Below are positions 19,631 through 29,230 of a DNA stretch of 64,000 nucleotides, one piece after another (the first letter of the stretch is position 1; each line of letters starts with the position of its first letter). A program made the translations under genes and the position numbers. The stretch is from Bacteroides sp. ET71 (GTDB lineage Bacteria; Bacteroidota; Bacteroidia; Bacteroidales; Bacteroidaceae). The stretch covers positions 1 through 64,000 of the forward strand of contig NZ_JAMBLS010000005.1 of assembly GCF_023336905.1 (NCBI RefSeq). Reading direction: 5' to 3'. Under the pieces are notes generated by a model. It was not told the DNA's origin, made no database searches, and saw only the letters and a program-made list of their open reading frames with translations.

Positions 19631-22162
19631 ATGATTATGAAACAACTGATTTTACTCTTTTCGATATGCCTGCTGGCACTTCTTCCTGCTGCCTGTACCT
19701 CGTCTTCACCTGACCACGGGACAGATGGCCGCCGCATTGATTTTACGGCCGACTGGACTTTCTGTCTGACGGATGACACGGCCGCCGCCCAACCGACCTA
19801 TGACGATTCCCGTTGGCGCCGCCTGAATCTGCCTCATGACTGGGCTGTGGAAGGCGATTTCAGCCAAGACAATCCCTCGGGTACCGGGGGCGGAGCCTTG
19901 CCGGGTGGTGTAGGGTGGTACCGCAAAGTCTTTACATTGGATAAGTCCGACCGAGGCAAATGCGTCTACATCGACTTCGACGGGGTTTACATGAACTCCA
20001 CCGTCTACATCAACGGCCACCGTCTCGGCACGCGTCCTTACGGCTACATCTCTTTCCGTTACGACCTGACCCCCTATCTCGATTGGGAAGGACGCAACGT
20101 CTTGGCCGTGTGTGTGGATAACTCCGAGCAACCCAACTCCCGCTGGTATTCCGGTTGCGGCATCTACCGCAACGTCTGGCTCGTCAAGCTTCATCCCTTG
20201 CACGTGGCCCACTGGGGGACGTACGCGACGGCAGATCCCGTTACCAAGGACGAGGCACGTCTGAACGTGCGGACCACCATTGAAAACGCCTCGGCCGACG
20301 CAACTTCCTTCGGACTCCGCACCGAACTGCTGGACGAACAAGGCAAGGTCGTGGCCGAAACACTTCTTCCGGCACTGACCGTTGCTCCGGAAACTTCCAT
20401 CGACACCTTGCAGCAGATGGACATCACGGCCCCTGAACTGTGGAGCATAGAACGGCCCTACCTCTACCAAGTGCGCACCACGCTTCTGGCCGATGGCCGG
20501 GCGGTAGATACCTATATGACACCTTTCGGTTTCCGTTCTTTCCGTTTCGACCCGCAGAAGGGCTTCATCCTCAACGGCCGCCGCGTGAAGATAAACGGTG
20601 TCTGCCTGCACCACGACCTGGGCTGCCTGGGTGCGGCCGTCAACGTCCGGGCCATCCAGCGCCAACTGGAGATTCTCAAAGAAATGGGCTGCAACGGCAT
20701 ACGTTGCTCGCACAATCCGCCTGCGCCCGAACTGCTGGACTTGTGCGACCGCATGGGCTTCATCGTCATGGACGAAGCTTTCGACATGTGGCGGAAGAAA
20801 AAGACCTCGCACGACTATGCACGCTACTTCAACGAATGGCACGAACGCGACCTGACCGACCAGGTGATGCGCGACCGCAACCATCCCTCAGTCTTCATCT
20901 GGAGCATCGGCAACGAAGTGCTGGAGCAATGGAGCGATGCCAAGGCTGACACCCTCAGTCTGGCCGAAGCCAATCTGGTCCTGAATTTCGGGCACAGTGC
21001 CGACATGTTGGCAAAAGAAGGGAAGGAGTTGTCCGTCAATTCCCTGCTGACCAGGAAACTGGCCGATATGACCCGTGCACTCGACCCGACAAGGCCCGTC
21101 ACTGCCGGCTGTAACGAACCCAATCCCGGCAACCACCTGTTCCGTTCAGGAGCGTTGGACATCATCGGTTTCAATTACCATGACGACTGGTTTGCCGGCG
21201 TGCCGCAGAACTTTCCGGGCAAGCCTTTCATCGTCACCGAGAGCGTCTCCGGCCTCATGACCCGTGGCTACTATCGCATGCCTTCCGACTCGATGTTCAT
21301 CTGGCCCACCCGTTGGGACATACCTTTCCACGATGAGTCCTTTTCCTGTTCGTCCTACGACAACTGTCACGTCCCCTGGGGCAACAGTCACGAGGGCACC
21401 TTGCGCCATGTGAAGAACAACGACTTCATCGCCGGGCAGTACATTTGGACGGGCTTCGACTATCTGGGCGAGCCTACGCCTTATGGTTGGCCTGCCCGCA
21501 GTTCTTATTTCGGCATTGTCGATTTGGCCGGTTTCCCCAAAGACATTTATTATATGTATCAGAGTGAGTGGCGGCCGAACAAGGACGTGCTTCATCTCTT
21601 CCCCCATTGGAACTGGCAGGAAGGCCAGGACGTAGACCTCTGGGCTTATTACAACAACGCCGACGAGGTAGAGCTTTTTGTCAACGGCAAGTCTCAAGGA
21701 TTGCGCCGCAAGGGTAAGGACGATTTCCATGTCTCCTGGCGTGTTGCCTTCGAACCTGGCACCGTGCGGGTCGTTTCCCGTCGTGGGGGACAGGTCGTGG
21801 CCGAACAGGAAATCCGTACGGCTGGCGAACCGGCCCGGATTCGCCTGACTCCCGACAGGACTGCCATCCGGTGCGACGGCCGGGACTTGTGCTTCGTCAC
21901 TGTCGAGATTGTGGACCGGGAGGGCAACCTTTGTCCGTGGGCCGACAACGATGTCACCTTCGACGTACAAGGTGCGGGGTTCATTGCGGGGGTCGACAAC
22001 GGCAGCCCCATCTCCTTGGAACGCTTCAAGGACAATCACCGCAAGGCTTTTTACGGTAAATGCCTCGTGGTCGTCCAAAACAACGGAGAAGACGGCCCCA
22101 TCCGTCTGACGGCTACGGCCGATGGTTTGCAGGAAGCAGACATGGAGGTGCAGGCCGACTGA
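19631..22162 (+). CDS. GH2 beta-galactosidase-like lipoprotein
   Basis: An 843-residue lipoprotein (LLALLPAACTSSS) with a full GH2 core: jelly roll containing LNLPHDWAVEGDF and GGVGWYRKVF, Ig-like domain, and a barrel with NGVCLHHDLG. Acid/base is E429 in WSIGNEVLEQW and nucleophile E537 in FIVTESVSG. Additional C-terminal beta domains (about 600-840) follow. The order and motifs resemble beta-galactosidases of Bacteroides xyloglucan loci, so removal of beta-1,2-galactose from side chains is the likely role. A second in-frame ATG at 19637 is also possible. The preceding hairpin at 19540 separates it from GH31; GH3 follows after 81 bp. Confidence 0.9.
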   Translation: MIMKQLILLFSICLLALLPAACTSSSPDHGTDGRRIDFTADWTFCLTDDTAAAQPTYDDSRWRRLNLPHDWAVEGDFSQDNPSGTGGGALPGGVGWYRKVFTLDKSDRGKCVYIDFDGVYMNSTVYINGHRLGTRPYGYISFRYDLTPYLDWEGRNVLAVCVDNSEQPNSRWYSGCGIYRNVWLVKLHPLHVAHWGTYATADPVTKDEARLNVRTTIENASADATSFGLRTELLDEQGKVVAETLLPALTVAPETSIDTLQQMDITAPELWSIERPYLYQVRTTLLADGRAVDTYMTPFGFRSFRFDPQKGFILNGRRVKINGVCLHHDLGCLGAAVNVRAIQRQLEILKEMGCNGIRCSHNPPAPELLDLCDRMGFIVMDEAFDMWRKKKTSHDYARYFNEWHERDLTDQVMRDRNHPSVFIWSIGNEVLEQWSDAKADTLSLAEANLVLNFGHSADMLAKEGKELSVNSLLTRKLADMTRALDPTRPVTAGCNEPNPGNHLFRSGALDIIGFNYHDDWFAGVPQNFPGKPFIVTESVSGLMTRGYYRMPSDSMFIWPTRWDIPFHDESFSCSSYDNCHVPWGNSHEGTLRHVKNNDFIAGQYIWTGFDYLGEPTPYGWPARSSYFGIVDLAGFPKDIYYMYQSEWRPNKDVLHLFPHWNWQEGQDVDLWAYYNNADEVELFVNGKSQGLRRKGKDDFHVSWRVAFEPGTVRVVSRRGGQVVAEQEIRTAGEPARIRLTPDRTAIRCDGRDLCFVTVEIVDREGNLCPWADNDVTFDVQGAGFIAGVDNGSPISLERFKDNHRKAFYGKCLVVVQNNGEDGPIRLTATADGLQEADMEVQAD

Positions 22163-22243
22163 CCCTGGACGTGCACCCGTCCAAGAGCGAATGATTGTTA
22201 ATGGAATTACTTAATTGTATACTAACGTTAAAACGAAAAAGCA

Positions 22244-24463
22244 ATGAAGAACAAGCTCTTAACCGCTTTTGCCTGTGCCGCCTTGTGCACCGCAGGTAGC
22301 TTGTCGGCCCAGACGCCGATATATTTGGATGACAGTCAGCCCATCGAGGCCCGCGTGCAAGACGCTCTCGGCCGCCTGACGCTGGAAGAGAAAGTCGCCC
22401 TGTGTCACGCCTACGGCAAGTTTGCCAGCGCCGGCGTGCCCCGTCTGGGCATCCCCGAGTTATGGTGGAGCGACGGCCCCCACGGCGTCCGTGCCGAAAT
22501 CAACTGGAACGACTGGGGCTACTCCAACCAGACCAACGACAGCACCACAGCCTTCCCCGCACTGACCTGTCTGGCTGCCACGTGGAATCCCGAAATGTCC
22601 GCTAAGTACGGAAAAGCCATTGGCGAAGAGGCCGTTTACCGCGGGAAAGACGTTCTGCTGGGTCCCGGGGTCAACATCTACCGCACCCCGCTCAACGGCC
22701 GTAACTTCGAGTACATGGGCGAAGACCCTTACCTGGCCAGCGTGATGTGCGTGCCCTACATCCAGGAGGTGCAGAAGAACGGCGTGGCCGTCAGCGTGAA
22801 ACATTATGCCTTGAACAATCAGGAACTCTGGCGCGACCACATCGACGTCTATGCCAGCGACCGTGCGCTGTACGAAATCTACCTTCCCGCCTTCAAAGCA
22901 GCGGTGCAGAAGGGCGGTGCCTGGACTGTCATGGGAGCCTACAATAAGTTCCGGGGCCAGCACTGCTGCCACAACGAGCTTCTGCTGAACAAGATACTGA
23001 AAGGCGACTGGGGCTTCGACGGCGTGGTCGTGACCGACTGGGGCGGTGCGCACGACACTTACGAGGCTGCCGTCAACGGCCTGGACGTCGAGATGGGTTC
23101 GTACACCAACGGCCTGACTTCAGAGAGTGAGTTCGGTTACAATGACTATTACCTGGCCGACCCCTACCTGAAGATGCTGAAAGAAGGTAAGGTGCCCCTG
23201 TCGACCGTCGACGAGAAGGTCACCCGCATCCTGCGCCTTGTCTTCCGCACAGCCATGAACCGGCAGAAGCCATACGGCTCGCTCTGCACCGACGAACACT
23301 ATGCCGTGGCTCGTGAGATAGGTGATGAAGGCATTGTCCTCTTAAAGAACGACCCCGTGACGAAGAAAGGCAACCCCTTGCTGCCTATCGACGCGTCGAA
23401 ATACGAACGCATCCTCGTGGTGGGCGACAATGCCGTGCGGCTGCTCAACGAAGGCGGCGGTTCGTCCGAGCTGAAGGTGAAAGACATGGTTTCTCCCCTT
23501 GACGGGTTGCGCGAACTCTACGGTGACAAGGTGCAGTATGCGCATGGCTACCTGGCCGGCCGTCCCATGTACGGACAGGTAGAAGAAGTGCCGCAGGCGG
23601 TGGTCGACTCGTTGCGCGACGAGGCTGTGGCGATGGCACGCGAGGCTGACCTCGTCATCCTCGTGGGCGGTCTGAACAAGAACCACCACCAGGACTGCGA
23701 GGGAGGAGACCGCATCGACTTTGGTTTGCCTTTCGGCCAAGATGAACTGATAGAGGCCTTGCAGGCTGTCAACCCGAACCTGGTGCTGGTGCTGCTCACC
23801 GGCAATGCGGTGGATATGCCGTGGCTGGACAAGGTGCCTGCCATCGTGCAGGGATGGTACCTGGGTTCGATGGGTGGCAAGTCGCTGGCCGATGTCTTGG
23901 GAGGCGCCGTCTGCCCCAGCGGGAAGTTGCCTTTCTCTTTCCCGAAGAAGCTGACCGATTGCCCGGCACACGCCTTCGACTCGATGGCCTATCCCGGCGA
24001 CAGCATTAAGGAAGAGTACAAGGAAGACATTCTGGTGGGCTATCGTTGGTATGACACGAAAGAGATTCCCGCTCTCTTCCCCTTCGGCTATGGCTTGAGC
24101 TATACTTCTTTTGAGTACGGAAAGCCTGTCATTTCTGCCAAGAAGATGGAGGCCGACGGCACGCTGACCCTTTCCGTGGCGGTGAAGAACACGGGCAGCG
24201 TGGCCGGCAAGGAAATCGTGCAGCTCTACGTGGGCGACGAAAAGTGCAGCCTGCTCCGTCCGCAAAAGGAACTGAAGCATTTCGACAAAATCTTGCTGCA
24301 GCCCGGCGAAGAGAAGACGGTGACTTTCACCATCACGCCCGACGACCTGAAGTTCTACGACGACCGTGTCGGCCGGTGGGTGGCCGAGCCGGGCAAGTTC
24401 AAACTCTACGTGGGTGCTTCGTCTACCGACATTCGTGGCACGGCGACCTTCGAGCTGTTGTAG
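22244..24463 (+). CDS. GH3 beta-glucosidase
   Basis: A 739-residue exported enzyme (signal peptide ending SLSAQT). It has the standard GH3 order: TIM barrel with WWSDGPHGVR and a nucleophile D265 in VVTDWGGAHD, alpha/beta sandwich (about 380-600), and C-terminal fibronectin-III-like domain (FSYTSFEYG-type motif present as LSYTSFEYG). Such enzymes release glucose from the non-reducing end of beta-glucan or de-branched xyloglucan oligosaccharides, or act as beta-xylosidases. In this context it would be the last backbone-degrading step in the periplasm. It lies in the same orientation as the upstream GH31 and GH2 and the downstream GH95. Confidence 0.95.
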   Translation: MKNKLLTAFACAALCTAGSLSAQTPIYLDDSQPIEARVQDALGRLTLEEKVALCHAYGKFASAGVPRLGIPELWWSDGPHGVRAEINWNDWGYSNQTNDSTTAFPALTCLAATWNPEMSAKYGKAIGEEAVYRGKDVLLGPGVNIYRTPLNGRNFEYMGEDPYLASVMCVPYIQEVQKNGVAVSVKHYALNNQELWRDHIDVYASDRALYEIYLPAFKAAVQKGGAWTVMGAYNKFRGQHCCHNELLLNKILKGDWGFDGVVVTDWGGAHDTYEAAVNGLDVEMGSYTNGLTSESEFGYNDYYLADPYLKMLKEGKVPLSTVDEKVTRILRLVFRTAMNRQKPYGSLCTDEHYAVAREIGDEGIVLLKNDPVTKKGNPLLPIDASKYERILVVGDNAVRLLNEGGGSSELKVKDMVSPLDGLRELYGDKVQYAHGYLAGRPMYGQVEEVPQAVVDSLRDEAVAMAREADLVILVGGLNKNHHQDCEGGDRIDFGLPFGQDELIEALQAVNPNLVLVLLTGNAVDMPWLDKVPAIVQGWYLGSMGGKSLADVLGGAVCPSGKLPFSFPKKLTDCPAHAFDSMAYPGDSIKEEYKEDILVGYRWYDTKEIPALFPFGYGLSYTSFEYGKPVISAKKMEADGTLTLSVAVKNTGSVAGKEIVQLYVGDEKCSLLRPQKELKHFDKILLQPGEEKTVTFTITPDDLKFYDDRVGRWVAEPGKFKLYVGASSTDIRGTATFELL

Positions 24464-24528
24464 CCAGCGGTTGCAGCATCTGCCGTTTTGAGCAAGGGAA
24501 AGGAGGAAGCGCCGCAAGCGTTTCTTCC

Positions 24529-24626
24529 TTCCGGACAAGAGCGTCCTTTCTTCCGAACACGAAGCCGGCTTCTTTCGGACAAGGACGCTTTTCCTTTCGG
24601 GGGTGGAAATCCTTCCGTTTCCGGCG
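24529..24626 (+). repeat. 22-bp-period GC-rich array between GH3 and GH95
   Basis: The 287-bp gap carries units in register at 24531 (CCGGACAAGAGCG), 24553 (CCGAACACGAAGCC), 24575 (TCGGACAAGGACGC) and 24597 (TCGGGGGTGG). A fifth unit is displaced by 2 bp near 24621. The core and direction match the other GC-rich arrays. Nothing else is evident in the gap apart from a short A/T-rich stretch before the GH95 start. Confidence 0.75.
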
Positions 24627-24750
24627 GGTCTTGTTCAGAGAGGCAGATGCTGTTCTTCCCATCCGCCGGTGAACCATTTCCGGTGTTTTTTGTTTTTTCT
24701 GAGGATGTGCCTGTGTGCGTCCGCTATTTTGAAGTCTAACCATTTTGCGT

Positions 24751-27303
24751 ATGAAACCTTTCTTGACCCTATTGTCTTTTTGCCTGTCAGTTTCTCTTGC
24801 GGCAGTGGCCGATGTCCCTGCCGATACGTGCAACCACCGTTTGTGGTACACAACCCCCGCCCGCATTTGGGAGGAAACCTTGCCCCTGGGCAACGGCCGT
24901 CTGGGCATGATGCCCGACGGCGGCATCAGCCACGAACACATCGTCCTCAACGAGATTTCCCTGTGGAGCGGTTCGGAGGCTGACTACCGCAACCCCGACG
25001 CCGCCCGGAGCCTGCCGCAGATTCGCCAACTGCTCTTCGAAGGCAAGAACCTCGAGGCGCAGGAACTGATGTACAGCAGCTTCGTGCCCAAGAAGCAGGA
25101 GACCGATGGGCGCTATGGCTCGTACCAGGTGTTGGGCAATCTCGACCTGCGTTTCCGCTATGCCGGTGCAGACACGGTGGCGGAGGCTTATGTGCGCGAG
25201 CTGTCTCTGCGCGACGGCGTGGCACGCACGTCCTTCACCCGGGGCGGCGTGCGTTATGAGCGCACCTACTTCGTCTCCCGCCAGCCGGACGTGATGTTCA
25301 TCCGCCTCGTGGCCGACCGTCCGGGCGCGCTTTCCTTCTCCGCTGCGCTGGGTCGGCAGGAACGTTGTTCGCTGGCCGTCGAGGACGATGCCTTGGTGAT
25401 GACCGGCCAACTGGACAGCGGCAATCCCGATAAAGCGGGCATGAAATACCGCGTGGCCATGCGCCTGATTGCCAAGGACGGTCGGACGGAAGCCTCAACC
25501 GAAGGGCTCTCGCTGGAAGGCGGCACGGAAGCCTGCCTGCTGATTTCGGCCACAACTTCCTTTGCCGCGGCGGGCACGGACTTCCCCGGCGAACGCTACG
25601 AGGCCGAGTGCGACAAGCTGTTGGAGCAGGCTGCGCGGTTGGCAAAGATGCCTTTGGCTATAACCGATAGATTTTATCTTTTGGGGCGGCATCGCCAGTC
25701 GGAGCGAGACAGCCTTTCCGCCCGTCCCAAGCTGCTCGATATACTGAACTCGTTCGACTTGGGTGAGAATCTCCTGTTCATGCACCTCGTTACGTGCCAG
25801 GATCTGTACGACCGCGTCTCCCTCTCCCTGCCCGCTTCGCCCGACGACGCCTTACCCACGGACGAACGCCTGCTGCGGTTCAAGGAGAACCCCTCGCCCG
25901 GTCTGGCCGCGCTTTACTATAACTATGGCCGTTACTTGCTCATTAGCAGCACGCGCCCCGGCTCCTTGCCGCCCAACCTGCAAGGCCTGTGGGCCAACAC
26001 GCTGTGGACGCCTTGGAACGGCGACTACCACACCAACATCAACATCCAGATGAACTATTGGCCGCTGGAGCAGGCGGGACTGTCCGACCTCTTCCCCCCG
26101 CTAGTCACGCTCGTTGAGCGTCTCCTCCCTTCGGGCGAAGAAACCGCCCGGGCGTTCTATGGCGACGAGGCACGCGGCTGGGTGCTGCACATGATGACCA
26201 ACGTCTGGAACTACACCGCGCCCGGCGAGCATCCGTCGTGGGGCGCCACGAACACGGGCGGCGCCTGGCTCTGTGCGCACTTGTGGGACCATTACCTCTA
26301 CACGCAGGACGTGGACTACCTGAAGCGTATCTATCCCATACTGAAGGGGGCGGCCGAGTTCTTCCTCTCCACCACCGTGCACGAACCCGGGCACGGCTGG
26401 CTGGTGACGGCGCCCACCTCGTCGCCCGAGAACTCCTTCTACCTGCCGGGCGACAGTACGCATCCCGTCAGCGTCTGCATGGGGCCGACGATGGACGTGC
26501 AGTTGCTCACCGAACTGTACACCAACGTGGCGGCCGCAGCCCGCATCTTGCGCCGGGACAGGGCGTTCGCCGCCCGTCTGGAGAAGGACATGAAGCAGTT
26601 CCCGCCCATGCAAATCAGCGAGCGCGGTTACTTGCAGGAATGGTTGGAGGATTACCGCGAGACCGACGTACATCACCGCCACGTCTCTCACCTTTACGGC
26701 TTGCATCCCGGTAACCAGATTTCTCCCTCGCGTACGCCCGAACTGGCCGAAGCTTGCCGTGTCACCCTGAACCGTCGGGGCGATGAGGCCACCGGCTGGA
26801 GCCGGGCGTGGAAGATGAACTTCTGGGCGCGCCTGGGCGATGGGAATCGGGCATGGAAGCTATTCCGTAGTCTTCTGCAGCCGGCAGTCGACCCGGCCAG
26901 CGGCCAACACGGGAGCGGCACGTTCCCCAACCTGTTCTGTTCACACCCGCCTTTCCAGATAGACGGAAACTTCGGGGGCACGGCCGGCATTGGCGAAATG
27001 CTGTTGCAGAGCCACGAAGGCTTCATACACCTGCTTCCTGCCCTGCCTGACTGCTGGCGGGAAGGCAGCTTCCGGGGCTTGCGCGTAAGGGGAGGGGCTG
27101 CCGTAGACCTGGATTGGGCAGACGGGAAAGCACGGTCGGTCACGATTCATGCCCTCCGGCCGGGCACGTTCCGGGTGAAGATTCCTGCCGGAGCCGTGTC
27201 TGCCGAGGTGAACGGCCGGGCTTGGGACATGACGCGTGCCGGCTCGATGATAGAGTTGGACTTGTCGGAAAGGCAGTTTGTCAGCATCAGCTTCTCTTAT
27301 TGA
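24751..27303 (+). CDS. GH95 alpha-L-fucosidase-like enzyme
   Basis: An 850-residue protein starting at ATG 24751 (MKPFLTLLSFCLSVSLAAVADV, signal peptide). An N-terminal beta-sandwich with WEETLPLGNGRLGMMPDG leads to an (alpha/alpha)6 barrel with YNYGRYLLISSTRPGSLPPN, NLQGLWANTLWTPWNGDY, NINIQMNYWPLEQAGLSD and HHRHVSHLYGLHPGNQI. These are strong GH95 signatures. Family activities are alpha-1,2-L-fucosidase and, less often, alpha-L-galactosidase. In a xyloglucan-type locus this enzyme would remove terminal fucose linked to galactose and expose it to the GH2 enzymes. It ends the glycan locus, with a bidirectional terminator at 27311-27349. Confidence 0.93.
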   Translation: MKPFLTLLSFCLSVSLAAVADVPADTCNHRLWYTTPARIWEETLPLGNGRLGMMPDGGISHEHIVLNEISLWSGSEADYRNPDAARSLPQIRQLLFEGKNLEAQELMYSSFVPKKQETDGRYGSYQVLGNLDLRFRYAGADTVAEAYVRELSLRDGVARTSFTRGGVRYERTYFVSRQPDVMFIRLVADRPGALSFSAALGRQERCSLAVEDDALVMTGQLDSGNPDKAGMKYRVAMRLIAKDGRTEASTEGLSLEGGTEACLLISATTSFAAAGTDFPGERYEAECDKLLEQAARLAKMPLAITDRFYLLGRHRQSERDSLSARPKLLDILNSFDLGENLLFMHLVTCQDLYDRVSLSLPASPDDALPTDERLLRFKENPSPGLAALYYNYGRYLLISSTRPGSLPPNLQGLWANTLWTPWNGDYHTNINIQMNYWPLEQAGLSDLFPPLVTLVERLLPSGEETARAFYGDEARGWVLHMMTNVWNYTAPGEHPSWGATNTGGAWLCAHLWDHYLYTQDVDYLKRIYPILKGAAEFFLSTTVHEPGHGWLVTAPTSSPENSFYLPGDSTHPVSVCMGPTMDVQLLTELYTNVAAAARILRRDRAFAARLEKDMKQFPPMQISERGYLQEWLEDYRETDVHHRHVSHLYGLHPGNQISPSRTPELAEACRVTLNRRGDEATGWSRAWKMNFWARLGDGNRAWKLFRSLLQPAVDPASGQHGSGTFPNLFCSHPPFQIDGNFGGTAGIGEMLLQSHEGFIHLLPALPDCWREGSFRGLRVRGGAAVDLDWADGKARSVTIHALRPGTFRVKIPAGAVSAEVNGRAWDMTRAGSMIELDLSERQFVSISFSY

Positions 27304-27310
27304 AAACAAC

Positions 27311-27349
27311 ACAGGCTCGGACTGCACAGACAGTGTGCGCCGAGCCTGT
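27311..27349. terminator. Bidirectional terminator between GH95 and the choloylglycine hydrolase gene
   Basis: ACAGGCTCGG (27311-27320) and CCGAGCCTGT (27340-27349) form a 10-bp stem enclosing a 19-base loop that itself contains TGCAC/TGTGC-type pairing. It lies between two convergent stop codons. Confidence 0.75.
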
Positions 27350-27367
27350 TCTCGTATTCCTTTCTGC

Positions 27368-28456
27368 TCATTCGATGGTGATGTCCTCAATCGGCTGTGC
27401 CTTGGCTTTGTCCATGGGTACGGCGCGATAGGAGACACGGGCGAAGTCAATCCTGTTCAGGTCGATGCTGCGGATGCGGCTGTTATACATGGTGCGGAAG
27501 TAAATGATTCCACCGGCAGCGTCTGTCGCCGAAGTCCACTGCGTGGCGCTGGGGATGTCGGCCGGTACCTTGCCCCCGGCAAATTCGATGCCCACAGGGA
27601 TGTCGAAATTGTTTAGTATCTGGAATCCCTGCAATACGGCCTTTTCGGCAGTGTCTTGCTGCGGAGCCGTAGCCTGGTAGAAAGCCGCGCGGACAAAGCG
27701 CGAAGGCGGTGTCACGTCGCCGGGGATGCCCAGGAATCCGCTGCCGGCGCCAAACTGCTTCAGCTCCGCACTGCCCAGTTGCTGGGCCGGGGCAGGGCCG
27801 GGGTAGAGGTTGACGTAGTTGTTCAGGTTGGTCAGGTGCCAGGGCAGGTCGGGCGAGTTGGTCAGCACGCCCAGCGGGTTGTCGTAGAAACGCAGTTCCC
27901 CGCCGTCGACAATCTCCAGCACCACTTGGCGGCCCGTCTTGTCGACAAAGCGCCAGTGTACGGTCGAGGCACGCGGGTCTATCTGCACCACATGAACCTG
28001 CCTCACGGCCTCTTTCACTTCGTCAATCGTGGCACATTCGCCCAGCAACCATGCCACCAGTTGCAGGTCGGCGATGGTAGACGCCTTTTTCTCCGGTGCA
28101 TAAGCCTCGTATTGGCCATACGCAGGAAAGTAGAACAGTCCGGCAGATAACCCGGCTTCGTTCAGCCCTTCGGCCACGAATTGTTCCTGTTCCACGGACA
28201 GCCCGATGTAACCATAGCGGGCCGTAAAGTTCATGCCGTCCGTTTGTCCGCCGGGCAACAGCGATTGTTGCCGGTAGCCGCGCGGCACGACGACGTACTG
28301 GCTGTTCAGGTCGCTGCCGCCCCATTCGATGGTGCGTGCCACGACGGTATGCCCGTCTTTGCTTTTCAGGGTGATGCCGGTGCAGGCGTCAGCCGGTAGA
28401 GCGGCTGCGCCCGACAGGGCGGCTGCCAGTAGTGTGATGGATAATGTCTTTCTCAT
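27368..28456 (-). CDS. Choloylglycine hydrolase family amidase (bile-salt-hydrolase-like)
   Basis: A 362-residue Ntn-type hydrolase. The signal peptide ends ALPADA and is followed directly by C25-TGITLKSKDG; this cysteine becomes the N-terminal nucleophile after cleavage. Other family positions are present: R in VARTIEW, N in GLNEAGLSAGLFY, N in LTNSPDLPWH and R in SRFVRAAFYQ. The family includes bile salt hydrolases, penicillin V acylases and N-acyl-homoserine lactone acylases. For a gut Bacteroidales, bile-salt deconjugation in the periplasm is likely but not proven. An E replaces the D often found two residues after the active-site Arg-Thr. It is transcribed alone towards the GH95 gene. 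Confidence 0.88.
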   Translation of the reverse strand: MRKTLSITLLAAALSGAAALPADACTGITLKSKDGHTVVARTIEWGGSDLNSQYVVVPRGYRQQSLLPGGQTDGMNFTARYGYIGLSVEQEQFVAEGLNEAGLSAGLFYFPAYGQYEAYAPEKKASTIADLQLVAWLLGECATIDEVKEAVRQVHVVQIDPRASTVHWRFVDKTGRQVVLEIVDGGELRFYDNPLGVLTNSPDLPWHLTNLNNYVNLYPGPAPAQQLGSAELKQFGAGSGFLGIPGDVTPPSRFVRAAFYQATAPQQDTAEKAVLQGFQILNNFDIPVGIEFAGGKVPADIPSATQWTSATDAAGGIIYFRTMYNSRIRSIDLNRIDFARVSYRAVPMDKAKAQPIEDITIE

Positions 28457-28539
28457 AAATAAAATGAATAAAGGGGGTGATAAATCTGAGATATACTACT
28501 TATTAACCGCTGGCAGGCTGATATTGTTCATTTCCCCTT

Positions 28540-29151
28540 TTAATACTCCAGCTCTTGGCTTCCTTGGCGTACGATGACGGGTTCGTCGCCCGTGCAGTCC
28601 ACTACCGTCGAGCCGTCCAGTCCTCCGATGCCTCCGTCTATCACCAAGTCGACCTGTTCGCCGTACTTCTCGTTGATAAGTTCCGGGTCGGTGCTGTATT
28701 CCGGGTCGTCTTCTTCGTCGTGGGGCAGGGTAGTGGTCATGATGGGCGCGTCCAGCAGCCGTGCTATCTCCCGTATGATAGGATTGTCGGGCATGCGGAT
28801 TCCGACTTCGCGCCGGTTCCGGAAGATTTTGGGCAGTCGCGTCGTGCCGTTCAGAATAAAGGTGAACGGGCCTGGCAGGTTCCGCTTCATCAGTTTGAAG
28901 GTGTTGTTGTCTACCTTGGCGTATTCGCTTATGGCGGCCAGGTCGTAACAGATAATCGAAAGGTTGTTCTTCTTCGGGTCAATGCCTTTCAGGCGGCAGA
29001 TGCGCTCGATGGCTCGTTCCTTCAGGCCGTGGCAGCCGATGGCGTACATCGTGTCGGTGGGGTAGATGAGGAGGCCGCCGTCGTTCAGCGTGTCGACGAC
29101 GCGCTGCAAATCCTCGGGGTCATTGTTCTTGTCGTAGAGTTTCAGTAGCAT
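28540..29151 (-). CDS. YrdC/Sua5/YciO family protein (threonylcarbamoyl-AMP synthase-like)
   Basis: 203 residues with the YrdC fold: GGLLIYPTDTMYAIGCHG (nucleotide/bicarbonate pocket), RICRLKGIDPKKNNLSIIC, PGPFTFILN, and VGIRMPDNPI. TsaC/Sua5 proteins make threonylcarbamoyl-AMP for the t6A37 modification of ANN-decoding tRNAs. The YciO branch has the same fold but an uncertain role, and the R-x-K spacing here resembles YciO as much as TsaC. It is preceded by a good -7 box at 29180-29187 and appears monocistronic. Confidence 0.85.
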   Translation of the reverse strand: MLLKLYDKNNDPEDLQRVVDTLNDGGLLIYPTDTMYAIGCHGLKERAIERICRLKGIDPKKNNLSIICYDLAAISEYAKVDNNTFKLMKRNLPGPFTFILNGTTRLPKIFRNRREVGIRMPDNPIIREIARLLDAPIMTTTLPHDEEDDPEYSTDPELINEKYGEQVDLVIDGGIGGLDGSTVVDCTGDEPVIVRQGSQELEY

Positions 29152-29179
29152 GAGTGTGAGAAGATTGAGGTTTCATGGG

Positions 29180-29187
29180 CAAAGGTA
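29180..29187 (-). promoter_or_regulatory. -7 promoter element for the YrdC-family gene
   Basis: CAAAGGTA on the + strand gives TACCTTTG on the minus strand, 28 bp before the ATG. Confidence 0.65.
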
Positions 29188-29230
29188 GTTATAAAAAACA
29201 AAAGGTGGACGCGATTCGGGCAGATAAAAC